NCBI GenBank assembly: GCA_045627405.1
Contig: JAZQNP010000076.1
Location: 1 to 27,397 of the forward strand
DNA length: 27,397 nt
Direction: 5' to 3'
Origin: Firm-04 sp045627405
Lineage (GTDB): Bacteria > Bacillota > Clostridia > Oscillospirales > Ruminococcaceae
Below the pieces are notes generated by a model. It was not told the DNA's origin and did not search any database. It saw only the letters and a list, made by a program, of their open reading frames with translations. The translations under genes and the position numbers were made by a program. Positions 14,638-23,140 of the stretch are shown in pieces (the first letter of the stretch is position 1; each line of letters starts with the position of its first letter).

Positions 14638-16353
14638 TCAGCCCAGCGACAGATAGACAGCTCCTGCGCAGAACGCAAATAGAAACGCGCCTGCATAGAG
14701 ACAGATTGCCGCAATCCTGCCAAGCTTTTCTCTCTCTTGCATTTTTGTGACTGCCAATCCGATAAAAATCGCACCTATGATTACAGTCGGCGTAATATAT
14801 CTGAAATTCATCGTACAGGTAAACGGATAATCCGCAGCGGTCTTGTAAAAGCTCACCATCATCACAACATAAAAACCGGTAAGAAACAGTTTTTCTGTTG
14901 GCTTGGCAGAGCATTTTTTGAAGCACAGCACCGCCATTGACACCAGTGCAAAGCCGGCAATCACAATATTCAGCCAGAAAAGTACCTTTGCCACAGTGTT
15001 GATATAGGTACATGCAGTGAAGCAGTTTTCGTTGATGTATTCCCCGAACAGTGCGTTCTTCATGCAGGTGATCAGCGGGTTATACTCGTTATAGCCGTAG
15101 ACTGCACCGGATTCGTTACGGCGCGCCCATTGTTCATACGGACTTGCAAACTGAAAAGAGGAGAAGTCGGTCACTCTTGACAGAAAGCTACGGTCTCCGA
15201 TGTACTGCAAAACACCTTTGTCCATTTCCTGCACATAGGTCAGCGGGACACCCCAGTTGATATAATTTCTGATACCGAACCACAAGCCAAGCGGTATGCA
15301 GACGATTCCGAAGCAGACGAACTGCATGAACAGATGTTTCCAATCGCTTTTGCAGTTTCTGATCAACACAATGAGAAACAGCAGCGCAATCGGCGGTGCG
15401 AGCGTGGCGGCTGAGATCTTTGCCATCATCGCAAAGCCCAGACACAGCGCGATTTTCAGTATGTTTCTCACGCTCTGCTCACGGTACCATTTCAGGGTGC
15501 AGACCATTGCACCCATGACGAGTGCGGCTGAGAGCGGGTCATTGTTGATGCTCCCCGAAAACAGGATAAATGCCGGATGAAAGCTGACGATCGTCAGGGG
15601 AATATAGAGTGCGCTGCCTTTTAGCCCGAAATGCCGGAGCAGCTTGTAGGCTGAAATCATAATGCACATCGAGTAGAAGAGCGTCAGGGTTTGCAGGCTC
15701 TCTCTTGCGGGGTTGGGTCCTGTCATCAGAATGTTTTCATTGACAAATATCCATATTGCACTGATGGCATGATGCAGCGGCGGATGACAGAACTGCCAGC
15801 GTTCCCGGACGTCAAAATCCGGCAGCCCGCGGTGAAACAGCAAATATTCGATATAGGCTGCATGACCGGATTCTCCGCCGAATGTATGTACATCGTGCTG
15901 CCTGGTATAGACCGAGGTGACAAGGATGTAGTACAGTTTCAGGCAGAAGCCGAGTCCCATAATCAGCAGCGCGTTTGCCTGTGTTCGGAATTTATTTTGG
16001 TCGATGAGGAGATACAAAATTGCCGCAGCAGCACAGCCGCCGACAAAGTGCCACACCGCCTGATACTGCGCGTGCTGATACAGTCTGACTGCAAAGCAGT
16101 CGGCAAGCGTGAACAAAGCAACACAGATAGCGGCTCCGGTTCGGCTCAGCCTGCCCGATCTGTACTGATACATTCCGAAGGCTGCAATCACGCTGATCAC
16201 GAAAAAAGTTTCAACCCGCAGTGCAATGTCCGGAATATTTTGGATTGAACCGAGAAAAAACGGATTCGCGAACAGGCATATTCCCAAAGCCCACAGATAC
16301 GGGTGCTTTGCCAGTGATTTGATTCCTGCATCTGTGAAGGTCTCTTTGTTCAT
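14638..16353 (-). CDS. GT39-like polytopic membrane glycosyltransferase
   Basis: A 571-residue membrane protein with about twelve hydrophobic segments spread over its whole length. The first large loop carries RQHDVHTFGGESGHAAYIEYL, an acidic D-x-H motif followed by G-H-x-x-Y-I, as in GT-C enzymes of the PMT/ArnT (GT39) type. These transfer a sugar from a polyprenyl-phosphate donor to protein or glycan on the outside of the membrane. Donor and acceptor cannot be inferred. ATG 16353 has GGAGAG eight bases upstream. It is the last gene of the minus-strand array and lies 62 bases downstream of the solute-binding lipoprotein gene. Confidence 0.78.
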   Translation of the reverse strand: MNKETFTDAGIKSLAKHPYLWALGICLFANPFFLGSIQNIPDIALRVETFFVISVIAAFGMYQYRSGRLSRTGAAICVALFTLADCFAVRLYQHAQYQAVWHFVGGCAAAAILYLLIDQNKFRTQANALLIMGLGFCLKLYYILVTSVYTRQHDVHTFGGESGHAAYIEYLLFHRGLPDFDVRERWQFCHPPLHHAISAIWIFVNENILMTGPNPARESLQTLTLFYSMCIMISAYKLLRHFGLKGSALYIPLTIVSFHPAFILFSGSINNDPLSAALVMGAMVCTLKWYREQSVRNILKIALCLGFAMMAKISAATLAPPIALLFLIVLIRNCKSDWKHLFMQFVCFGIVCIPLGLWFGIRNYINWGVPLTYVQEMDKGVLQYIGDRSFLSRVTDFSSFQFASPYEQWARRNESGAVYGYNEYNPLITCMKNALFGEYINENCFTACTYINTVAKVLFWLNIVIAGFALVSMAVLCFKKCSAKPTEKLFLTGFYVVMMVSFYKTAADYPFTCTMNFRYITPTVIIGAIFIGLAVTKMQEREKLGRIAAICLYAGAFLFAFCAGAVYLSLG

Positions 16354-16415
16354 GATATTCTCTCTCCGTGTTTCTTTTCGGAACCGCTTTTGTTTCGGAA
16401 AGCGATGTGTCTGTT

Positions 16416-17942
16416 TTAACTGTTCATGTATGCGTCAAATTTATTCTGATACGATGCCATCAGATCTGAACTGTATCTGCTAGTGCGATACGCATAGAAT
16501 GCCTCATTGAATGCATCCTTTGCGAACTGGTCATATTTCGTGATCGGCGGGAGCGTCACCGCATCCGCAGCCGCATCGAGAACCGCAAACTGCGACTGTC
16601 CGCCGAGCAGGGGATTGGTGATGCCGCTAAGCTGCTTGTTGACTGTCTTGTTGTTGATAAAATCATTGTTTGCTCTGCTTTGGGCATAGCGCAGCATTGT
16701 ATCGGAATTGACGACAAAATCCGAAATAAAATCGTGCGCGATCACACCGTTATCGCAATGCGGGGAAAGCATGAGGAAGTATCCGCCCCAAGCCCACGCA
16801 GAGGGTCCCGCACAGATATTGAATTTGCCGGTTGTTGCGCCGGTCAGCTGCGTGCTGTTGTAGGGGTTCCCTTCCATCTGAGAAAGCACGCCGTTCGTAC
16901 CAAAGCACCATGAGCAGAGAAATTCGCCCATAACAGAATCCGTTTGCATGACGTCATACCATTCATCATACCACTGCTCAATGTTTGTAGCATATTTGTT
17001 CTTGTGATAGGTGTTGACCAGATTTTCAAAGTCTGTGAAGAATTCGTCGGTGACAAGCGATGTGCCGTTTACCCATGCATCGGATCGGTTATACTGCCAG
17101 ACCTGCCACAAGCCGCCGAGTGAATTGACCATCGCAGTTTTGCCGCCGGATTGCGTGTAAACAGTTGCAGCAGTCTGCGTAAAGGTATCCCAGTCTTTGA
17201 CCTTTTCCTGCATTTCGGCGGGGGAGCTGACGCCCAGATACTGCGCCGCAAGGTCCGTGCGGTAGCAGTAGCAGCCGGGACACGCCTGCCATGTGACACC
17301 GCGCAGGTCGCCGTTTGTGTTTCTGCCGTACTGCAAGGTATAATCGTAACAGTTTGCAAAGTCCATTTTATTGAAACCGAGATCGAGAATTGAGCGCGAA
17401 AAATAGTCGTTATCAGAAAAGTCCCGGATCCATCCTGACTCTGTGAAATACAGATCTACGTCTTCGCCGCCGTTCAGGTAATTCTGATAGAGTTCCTGTG
17501 CGTCACTGCCTGAATAGCCGACGTTGGTATATTGCACCTTTCCGCTGTACTCCGGATGTTCTGCGGTAAAGAAGTCGATCATCGGCTTCAAATCGTAGTC
17601 CGTCCAGCAGAGAATAGAGAGCATCTCGCCGGTCTCCGGCACATTGTTGACAGGCGGCTGTGCGGGCGGAGCGGTTGTTGTGACAGTCGCATCCGCGGTT
17701 GTCTCGGTTGCAGGAGCGGTTGTCTCTGTCGCAGAAGTGGTGGATGTTTCGGCAACAGAAGTGGTTGTCGCTTCTGTGGTGGTGGCGTCATCCTCGTTTT
17801 CTTCTTCTTCACGCGCCTGTTCCCGTCTGGACTTGCTGCTGGACGTATCCGCAGTGCTGCTGGTATCCACACCGCATGCAGTCAAGGGGCAGGCAGCACA
17901 GAGTGCAGAAAGAATGATTGCAGTGATCTGTTTGGCTTTCAT
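16416..17942 (-). CDS. Extracellular solute-binding lipoprotein (family 1-like)
   Basis: A 508-residue lipoprotein: signal peptide with lipobox LTAC (Cys23), then a Ser/charged stretch and a Thr/Ala-rich linker (about residues 53-92), then a bilobed binding-protein domain starting with MLSILCWTDYDLKPMIDFF. Typical sugar-ABC binding-protein segments follow: DVDLYFTESGW, WAWGGYFLMLSPH, and a C-terminal helix region with a YAYRTSRYSSDLMASYQNKFD tail. It should capture a solute, probably a carbohydrate, outside the membrane. No permease or ATPase gene lies within the window, so it is an orphan. ATG 17942 is 34 bases after nadE, so it is likely cotranscribed with it. The linker's low complexity makes the antisense strand look coding; it is not. 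Confidence 0.83.
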   Translation of the reverse strand: MKAKQITAIILSALCAACPLTACGVDTSSTADTSSSKSRREQAREEEENEDDATTTEATTTSVAETSTTSATETTAPATETTADATVTTTAPPAQPPVNNVPETGEMLSILCWTDYDLKPMIDFFTAEHPEYSGKVQYTNVGYSGSDAQELYQNYLNGGEDVDLYFTESGWIRDFSDNDYFSRSILDLGFNKMDFANCYDYTLQYGRNTNGDLRGVTWQACPGCYCYRTDLAAQYLGVSSPAEMQEKVKDWDTFTQTAATVYTQSGGKTAMVNSLGGLWQVWQYNRSDAWVNGTSLVTDEFFTDFENLVNTYHKNKYATNIEQWYDEWYDVMQTDSVMGEFLCSWCFGTNGVLSQMEGNPYNSTQLTGATTGKFNICAGPSAWAWGGYFLMLSPHCDNGVIAHDFISDFVVNSDTMLRYAQSRANNDFINNKTVNKQLSGITNPLLGGQSQFAVLDAAADAVTLPPITKYDQFAKDAFNEAFYAYRTSRYSSDLMASYQNKFDAYMNS

Positions 17943-17976
17943 GACTTCCTCCTCCTCATTTGACTTTCGGCAGAAA

Positions 17977-18726
17977 TCAGGTTTCCGAGCATGGATCGAA
18001 CGGGAACGCAGGCATCATTTTGAGCTTGAAGAGATTTTGTCTGTGCAGCCGGTCGATGCGGTTTTTGACGGTTTCTTCCGGTTCTATGCCCTCGCGGATA
18101 TAGGCATCCAGCTCCGCATAAGTGAAGCCGAGGTTATCCTCATCGGTTTTACCGCAAAGCCCGTCAGAGGGCGGCTTTTCGACAAGACGCTCCGGCAGAC
18201 CGAGAGCTCTGCCGATCTGCTTGACCTCTGTGACGGTAAAATGTCCCAGCGGGGAAAAATCACCGACGCTGTCGCCCCAGCGTGTCGAATAGCCGACCCA
18301 ATCCTCCGAGAGGTTGCAGGTGTTTGCGACTCTTCCGCCTGCGCATTGAGAAACCGCGTAGACGGCAGCCATCCGGATGCGCGGGGAAAGATTGACCTTT
18401 GCCTGATCGGAGAGCGGCGTCACAGCAGCAACGGCTTTTTCCAGAGCATCTGCCGCTTCACCGATATTCACAGTGACATGCGTGATGTTGAGGTGCTTGC
18501 AGAGCAGCATCGAGTCGTCAATATCGGGCTGCGCTCCGCGCGGCATCATCACACCGATGACGCGGTGAACACCGAGGGCGCGGACGAGCAGAGCCGCTGT
18601 CACGGAACTGTCCTTTCCGCCGGAGATGCCGAGTACGGCAGGGCAGCCGTCCCCGTTTTCCGCAAACCAGTCCTGAATCCAGCGGCAGCAATCTTCGATT
18701 GCCCGCTCCACGTTGAATTGATACAT
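17977..18726 (-). CDS. nadE: Ammonia-dependent NAD+ synthetase
   Basis: A 249-residue enzyme that amidates nicotinic acid adenine dinucleotide to NAD+, the last step of NAD biosynthesis. The PP-loop ATPase motif SGGKDS is at residues 35-40. The NTCNLSEDWVGYSTRWGDSVGDFSPLG segment gives the substrate-binding and catalytic Asp region, and KPPSDGLCGKTDEDNLGFTY the lid near the C-terminus. There is no glutaminase domain, so free ammonia or a separate amidotransferase must supply nitrogen. ATG 18726 has AAAGGATG upstream. It sits between the CPBP membrane protein (48-base gap) and the solute-binding lipoprotein. Confidence 0.94.
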   Translation of the reverse strand: MYQFNVERAIEDCCRWIQDWFAENGDGCPAVLGISGGKDSSVTAALLVRALGVHRVIGVMMPRGAQPDIDDSMLLCKHLNITHVTVNIGEAADALEKAVAAVTPLSDQAKVNLSPRIRMAAVYAVSQCAGGRVANTCNLSEDWVGYSTRWGDSVGDFSPLGHFTVTEVKQIGRALGLPERLVEKPPSDGLCGKTDEDNLGFTYAELDAYIREGIEPEETVKNRIDRLHRQNLFKLKMMPAFPFDPCSET

Positions 18727-18774
18727 GTTCCATCATCCTTTCGATTTGTGATTGCATATGGGTACGTCAGCCGG

Positions 18775-19917
18775 TCAGATCGGCAGACGGATGATACCGT
18801 TTTGCAGCAGCGCATGAAAAATATGTACGAGCAAAAACACCCAGAACAGCGGTGCGCCGAGAATGATGCGCCACCCGCGCATACTCTGATGCGGCGTCGG
18901 CACCGGCATTCGTTCGGTCATTACATGCAGGAAGAAAATCACCGTGCCGATCAGCAGCAGAGTAAGCGTATAGATGAGGTTGAGCGTGCTTTGAGCCGAC
19001 GAAGAGAGATACGCCGCACTGAGTGCTGTCAGGAATTCGGCAGTGTTGACGCAGATGCGCACAGCGATTGCCGGAGCGACAGAGTTATGGCGGATTGTGA
19101 TATATGCGAGTAAGATTCCAAGCGGCAGTGCGACGATTCCCTGCAACAGGTTCTCCTGCATCACGGCAAACAGCACAGCCGACAGCAGGATGCCGTGCCG
19201 CTGACTGACGCGGCAGCAGTTTTTGAGTACCAGTCCGCGGAGCAGAAGCTCCTCTGTGACAGGGGCGATGAGACAGAAGTAAAGCGCGATGGCAGCCGTT
19301 CTGTGCAGGGACCCGCTGATGGAATAGGCAGAAGAGCTGAGCGATATGCCGGCGTGTTTTGCCGCCGCGGAAATCCATGTGCCGAGATGCCCGCCGAGCA
19401 TCTGCATCCACATGCCGAAAATCATGTAGGAGAGCAGCAGCGGTGCGGTCAGTGCGCGGGTGCGGAAGAATTCCTGCGTTCTTATTCCCGTGAGCTTGCA
19501 GCCGATCAGAAACGCCGTAAGATTGCCGCAGAGAAAGGCGATCAGCCGGATTGCGCCGGAGATGCTGCTGTCAGAAAAGTAAAGTGCAGTGATGCTGCTG
19601 TAATTCTGCGGCAGTTCACCGAGCGCGCGCAGATCAATCTGCTGCATAATGACAGATGCCAGCAGTTCAAGTCCGACAGTCAGCGTCATCGCAGAGAAAA
19701 ATGCGAACAGCAATGTAAGAAGTGTCAGGTCATAATACCGCCGGATGCGCGTGCGTTCGTCGCGTGAGGGAAACAGCGGCAGATGACTCTGCGGCGTTTC
19801 CAGCTCCGGCGCGATCTGACAGTAATCCGGAGAATAATCGGGTTCTTCGGTCGGGTTTGCAAAGGGTGCGTGCGGATTCTCCGGTATCAGATCGGCATAT
19901 GCAAAGGATTTGGGCAT
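18775..19917 (-). CDS. CPBP-family (Abi/CAAX-like) membrane protein with altered catalytic motifs
   Basis: A 380-residue protein with a hydrophilic Pro/Glu-rich N-terminal ~58 residues and about eight membrane segments. The region from VTEELLLRG (220-228) holds the first CPBP motif EExxxR (Glu222, Glu223, Arg227). The second motif, normally FxxxH, reads FAVMQ (250-254), and the third, normally HxxxN, reads RICVN (287-291), so both metal/catalytic histidines are replaced. The surrounding sequence (ENLLQGIVALPLGILLAYI and VAPAIAV) is otherwise family-typical. CPBP members cleave membrane substrates; this one may be catalytically dead or use another mechanism. It is 26 bases downstream of mutS2. 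Confidence 0.85.
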   Translation of the reverse strand: MPKSFAYADLIPENPHAPFANPTEEPDYSPDYCQIAPELETPQSHLPLFPSRDERTRIRRYYDLTLLTLLFAFFSAMTLTVGLELLASVIMQQIDLRALGELPQNYSSITALYFSDSSISGAIRLIAFLCGNLTAFLIGCKLTGIRTQEFFRTRALTAPLLLSYMIFGMWMQMLGGHLGTWISAAAKHAGISLSSSAYSISGSLHRTAAIALYFCLIAPVTEELLLRGLVLKNCCRVSQRHGILLSAVLFAVMQENLLQGIVALPLGILLAYITIRHNSVAPAIAVRICVNTAEFLTALSAAYLSSSAQSTLNLIYTLTLLLIGTVIFFLHVMTERMPVPTPHQSMRGWRIILGAPLFWVFLLVHIFHALLQNGIIRLPI

Positions 19918-19943
19918 ACATGTCTCCTATCACTTGAAATCAA

Positions 19944-22355
19944 TTATTTGAGCGTCACGATTGTCACGCCGTCCTCGCCCTCGCCGTAGAGACCGAGGCG
20001 GAACGCTTTAACCTGTTTCATGCGCCTGAGATGATCGTGGATGCCTTTTCGCAGTGCGCCGGTGCCTTTTCCGTGGATAATCGTGAGGGTATCAAAACCG
20101 GAGAGCATCGCGCCGGCGATGAACTGATCGGTCATCATCACGCCCTCATCAATCGTGCATCCGCGGATGTCAAGCTCTGTGGCACTGCCGCGGCTGCGCT
20201 GACCGGATGAGCCGGAATCGCGCTGCACAGAGGCAGTATGCACTTTTTTCTGGCTGTTCTTATCGGGCTGTTTCTTTTCGAGCCGCAGGTTTTCGATCGG
20301 CACACGCGATTTCATGGCACCGATCTGCACGAGAGCGGTCTTGCTGTCCGGCAGGGACAGAACCGTGCCGCTTCTGCCGAGTGAGACAACCAGCACGGCA
20401 TCGCCGGGTTGCAGTGCGCGCGGAAGTGCATAATCACTTTCCGTTTCTTCTGTATCGGAGTTTTCATACAGCCGGTTGATGGTCTGTTTGGCGCGGGTTT
20501 TTGATGCTGCGAGCTTCTCTGCGAAATCCGCATGATCTTTCTGCCGTTTGAGTTCCCGCAGCTCATCGAGCAGCGCATTGGATTCCGAAACGGTCTGTTC
20601 GACGATTCTGCGCGCCTGTGTCCGGATCTTAGACAGCTCTTCTTCCCGCTTTGCATCCATCGTCTCGCGTTCTGTGCGGAGTGCCTGCTCATGCGCGGCG
20701 GCATCGGCGCGCAGCTTTGTCAGTTCCGCGAGTTCTTTTTCATGCTCCGCTCTTGCGCGGTCGAGCTGCGCAACGGCTTCTTCAAAGCGTTGATTCTCGG
20801 TGCTGATGAGCTGTTTTGCATGTGCGATGACATCTTCGGGCATGCCGAGTGAGCCGGAGATTGCAAACGCATTGGATTTTCCGGGGGAGCCGATGACAAT
20901 GCGGTAGGTCGGTCTGAGCGTTTCCAGATCGAATTCACAGGATGCATTTTCGACATCCTCTGTTTCGAGCGCGTACCGTTTCAGTTCCTGGTAGTGGGTA
21001 GTGACAATCAGCTCAGCACCCTGCATCCGCAGCCGTTCGATCACGGCAACGGCAAGAGCCGCGCCCTCGACCGGATCGGTGCCGGAACCCAGCTCATCAA
21101 TCAGTACCAGCGTTTTCTCGTCGGCTTGTTTCAGAATTTCAATATCCTGCAAGGTGTGCGCACTGAACGTCGAGAGGTTATATTCGATGCTCTGTCTGTC
21201 ACCAATATCGACAAGAATGCGGTCAAAAACGGAGATCCTGCTGCCGTCTGCGGCAGGAATCATCAGACCGCACATTGCCATTGCCGTGAGCAGACCGACA
21301 GTTTTGAGCGCGACGGTCTTGCCGCCGGTATTGGGACCGGTGATAATCAGCGCGTGGTAATCCGTACCGAGTTCCAGTGTGATCGGCACAACGGTTTTGG
21401 GGTCGATCAGCGGATGCCGCGCTTTTTTGAGCAGCATGGAGCCGTCCTCTGTCACCTGTGGGATGATGCCTTTTTGCATCGCACCGAGCGAAGCCTTTGC
21501 AAAATAGAGATTCAGCTCGGCGCAGATTGCATATCCCGAAAGCATGGCAGGCGCAGCTTCTCCGCATGCCGCGCAAAGAGCTTGCAGGATGCGTTCGGTC
21601 TCTTCCTGCTCCTGTGTTTCGAGCAGTCGAATATCGTTATTTGCATCGACAATCACCATCGGTTCGATGAAATAGGTCTGACCGGTCGCAGAGGTATCAT
21701 GGATCAGGCCGGCGACATCGCTGCGATGCTCTGCCTTGACCGGCAGCACATAGCGTCCGTCCCTGATGGTGATGCGCTGTTCCTGCAAATAGGTCTGCAT
21801 TGCAGGGTTGCGAATCATTTTTTCGAGGCGTTCGCGCAGCCGCAGACCGGCTTGGGTAATTTTCCTGCGGATGGAAGCCAGTGCCGGACTTGCTGCGTCG
21901 GCAAGGCGTTCCTCGGTTTCGATGGATCGTTCGAGCAGATCGCGCAGATAGGGATTGGGCTGCAACCGTTCAAAGAGATCGGTCAAAGTGGTTTGCATCT
22001 GTCCGCAGTGATCGTACCAATCCGCAAGGGAGTCGATCTGGCGCAGCAGTCTGGCGATTTCGAGCAGCTCTTTGAGTGAGATGCGTGCGCCGGACTGTGT
22101 GCGTCTGACAGCCGCGCAGACATCCTGAAAGGCGTCGAACGGAGGGGAGCCGAACCGCACGGAAAGCTGGAACGCATCTTCGGTCTGCTGCAAGGCATAG
22201 CGCACACGCGCCGGATCGGTCTCCGGTATCAGTGCATGTGCCAGCTCCTTTGTTTTCTCGTTTGCTGCTTCATTTGCAAGGGCGTCGAGAACCTTGTGCA
22301 GCTCCAACGTGATATAATTCTGCGATAAATTGATACTCATATTTTTCTCACTCAT
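19944..22355 (-). CDS. mutS2: MutS2 ATPase/endonuclease
   Basis: An 803-residue MutS2 protein. It has the MutS core/lever helices at the N-terminus, Walker A GPNTGGKT (340-347), Walker B LVLIDELGSGTDP, a long charged coiled coil after the ATPase (roughly 520-620) and a C-terminal Smr domain with LDIRG and HGKGTGALR (about 725-803). MutS2 lacks the mismatch-recognition domain. In Firmicutes it is linked to suppression of recombination and to rescue of collided ribosomes through the Smr domain. Both ATG 22355 and ATG 22340 are possible; neither has a strong ribosome binding site. It follows the interrupted small membrane gene by 26 bases, so its translation may depend on upstream genes. Confidence 0.95.
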   Translation of the reverse strand: MSEKNMSINLSQNYITLELHKVLDALANEAANEKTKELAHALIPETDPARVRYALQQTEDAFQLSVRFGSPPFDAFQDVCAAVRRTQSGARISLKELLEIARLLRQIDSLADWYDHCGQMQTTLTDLFERLQPNPYLRDLLERSIETEERLADAASPALASIRRKITQAGLRLRERLEKMIRNPAMQTYLQEQRITIRDGRYVLPVKAEHRSDVAGLIHDTSATGQTYFIEPMVIVDANNDIRLLETQEQEETERILQALCAACGEAAPAMLSGYAICAELNLYFAKASLGAMQKGIIPQVTEDGSMLLKKARHPLIDPKTVVPITLELGTDYHALIITGPNTGGKTVALKTVGLLTAMAMCGLMIPAADGSRISVFDRILVDIGDRQSIEYNLSTFSAHTLQDIEILKQADEKTLVLIDELGSGTDPVEGAALAVAVIERLRMQGAELIVTTHYQELKRYALETEDVENASCEFDLETLRPTYRIVIGSPGKSNAFAISGSLGMPEDVIAHAKQLISTENQRFEEAVAQLDRARAEHEKELAELTKLRADAAAHEQALRTERETMDAKREEELSKIRTQARRIVEQTVSESNALLDELRELKRQKDHADFAEKLAASKTRAKQTINRLYENSDTEETESDYALPRALQPGDAVLVVSLGRSGTVLSLPDSKTALVQIGAMKSRVPIENLRLEKKQPDKNSQKKVHTASVQRDSGSSGQRSRGSATELDIRGCTIDEGVMMTDQFIAGAMLSGFDTLTIIHGKGTGALRKGIHDHLRRMKQVKAFRLGLYGEGEDGVTIVTLK

Positions 22356-22381
22356 ATATCTGTGTAATTATGTTTTGCGGG

Positions 22382-22759
22382 TTATCCCGACATCAGCGCA
22401 AGGATTTCCCCGATGGAAAACGAGACCGCATTCGTCACCAGAGAAAGCCGGAAATACCATTTGTTATTTTGTTTTTTCGCGTCAGCCAAACGGTAAACTG
22501 CGAACTCCGCAAAGACGACGGCGATTTCTAAGATGCCGAGGGCGAATGCGGAAAAGGGCGCAGGGGCTCCTGTCTGCCGGATGCAAAACAGCAAGACATT
22601 CAACAGGGGGTTGGTCAGCGTGTTGCACCAGAGATTCAACAGCAGGTATCTTGGCTTGCGCGTCATGCAGAGCGTGACAATTTCTTCTGACAGGACCGTT
22701 CATACCAACGCTGCGGCAAAGCTTGTCAGAATAGCCGCTGTATCAGTCTGAGGGTTCAT
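22382..22759 (-). pseudogene. Small membrane protein gene interrupted by in-frame TGA
   Basis: Read from ATG 22759, the frame gives MNPQTDTAAILTSFAAALV, then TGA (22702-22700). It continues as TVLSEEIVTLCMTRKP, three further hydrophobic segments and the stop at 22384-22382. With Trp at the TGA, a single G-to-A change, the product would be a 125-residue protein with about four membrane helices and a CNTLTNPLLNVLL segment. The ATG lies inside the last codons of the upstream 74-aa gene, which supports it as the true start. A 94-residue fragment from ATG 22666 could still be made by re-initiation. I do not recognise a function. It may be a nonsense mutation, a strain polymorphism or a read error. 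Confidence 0.6.
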
Positions 22760-22967
22760 CCATTTCCGGTGTTGCAGTCGGAGCTTCTGCATATGTATTT
22801 TTTGCAGGGAGTGCGTCAGTTTTCGCGCTGTGTTTGAGAGCAGCTTTCAAGGCAAAAACCGCAGCCGTTACAACAGCCCCGACAATCAGAAGTGCTGCAA
22901 TCACAGTCAGAGCAAAGCTGCCTGCCAGTTGACCGACACTTGCGACATCTATCATAGAAAGAATCAT
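22743..22967 (-). CDS. Small single-helix membrane protein
   Basis: 74 residues with one strong membrane segment (about 15-42) followed by a Lys/Ala/Pro-rich acidic tail. AAGGAGG lies eight bases before ATG 22967, the best ribosome binding site of this small cluster. The start overlaps the stop of the 58-aa gene (ATGA), and the end overlaps the start of the next, interrupted gene. I do not recognise a family. It is too short for more than a regulatory, anchoring or subunit role. Confidence 0.65.
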   Translation of the reverse strand: MILSMIDVASVGQLAGSFALTVIAALLIVGAVVTAAVFALKAALKHSAKTDALPAKNTYAEAPTATPEMDEPSD

Positions 22968-23140
22968 AATTTAGCCTCCTTATTTTTGGCATATTCCCCG
23001 CGATCCGGTGCCATGATATACCACAGCGCGGCAAAGCAGTGGGCAGAGAGCAGCGTCAGAACCCATCCCTTTGCAATAACGGCATGGACTGTCGGTATCA
23101 TCGCGGGAACAGAGCCGGCAACCGGTCCGATTGTCGTCAT
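22964..23140 (-). CDS. 58-residue membrane miniprotein, coupled to recO
   Basis: A short gene read from ATG 23140 to TGA 22966-22964. The product starts MTTIGPVAGS, has one hydrophobic segment (about residues 24-44, WVLTLLSAHCFAALWYIM) and a charged tail ending NKEAKL. Its ATG overlaps the recO stop as ATGA, and its stop overlaps the ATG of the 74-aa gene the same way, the expected signature of coupled translation. AAAGGAG lies 13 bases upstream, somewhat far. No known family is apparent. Both exact overlaps argue that it is real. Confidence 0.55.
   Translation of the reverse strand: MTTIGPVAGSVPAMIPTVHAVIAKGWVLTLLSAHCFAALWYIMAPDRGEYAKNKEAKL

Noticed and set aside
17644..19113. 489-codon + strand frame antisense to the solute-binding lipoprotein and nadE
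   Set aside because: It runs across two well-identified minus-strand genes and their junction. Its Val/Ser-rich start is the complement of the Thr/Ala-rich linker, and no domain is recognisable.
20994..22079. 361-codon + strand frame antisense to mutS2
   Set aside because: It is a shadow of the MutS2 coding sequence, with no ribosome binding site or family motifs.
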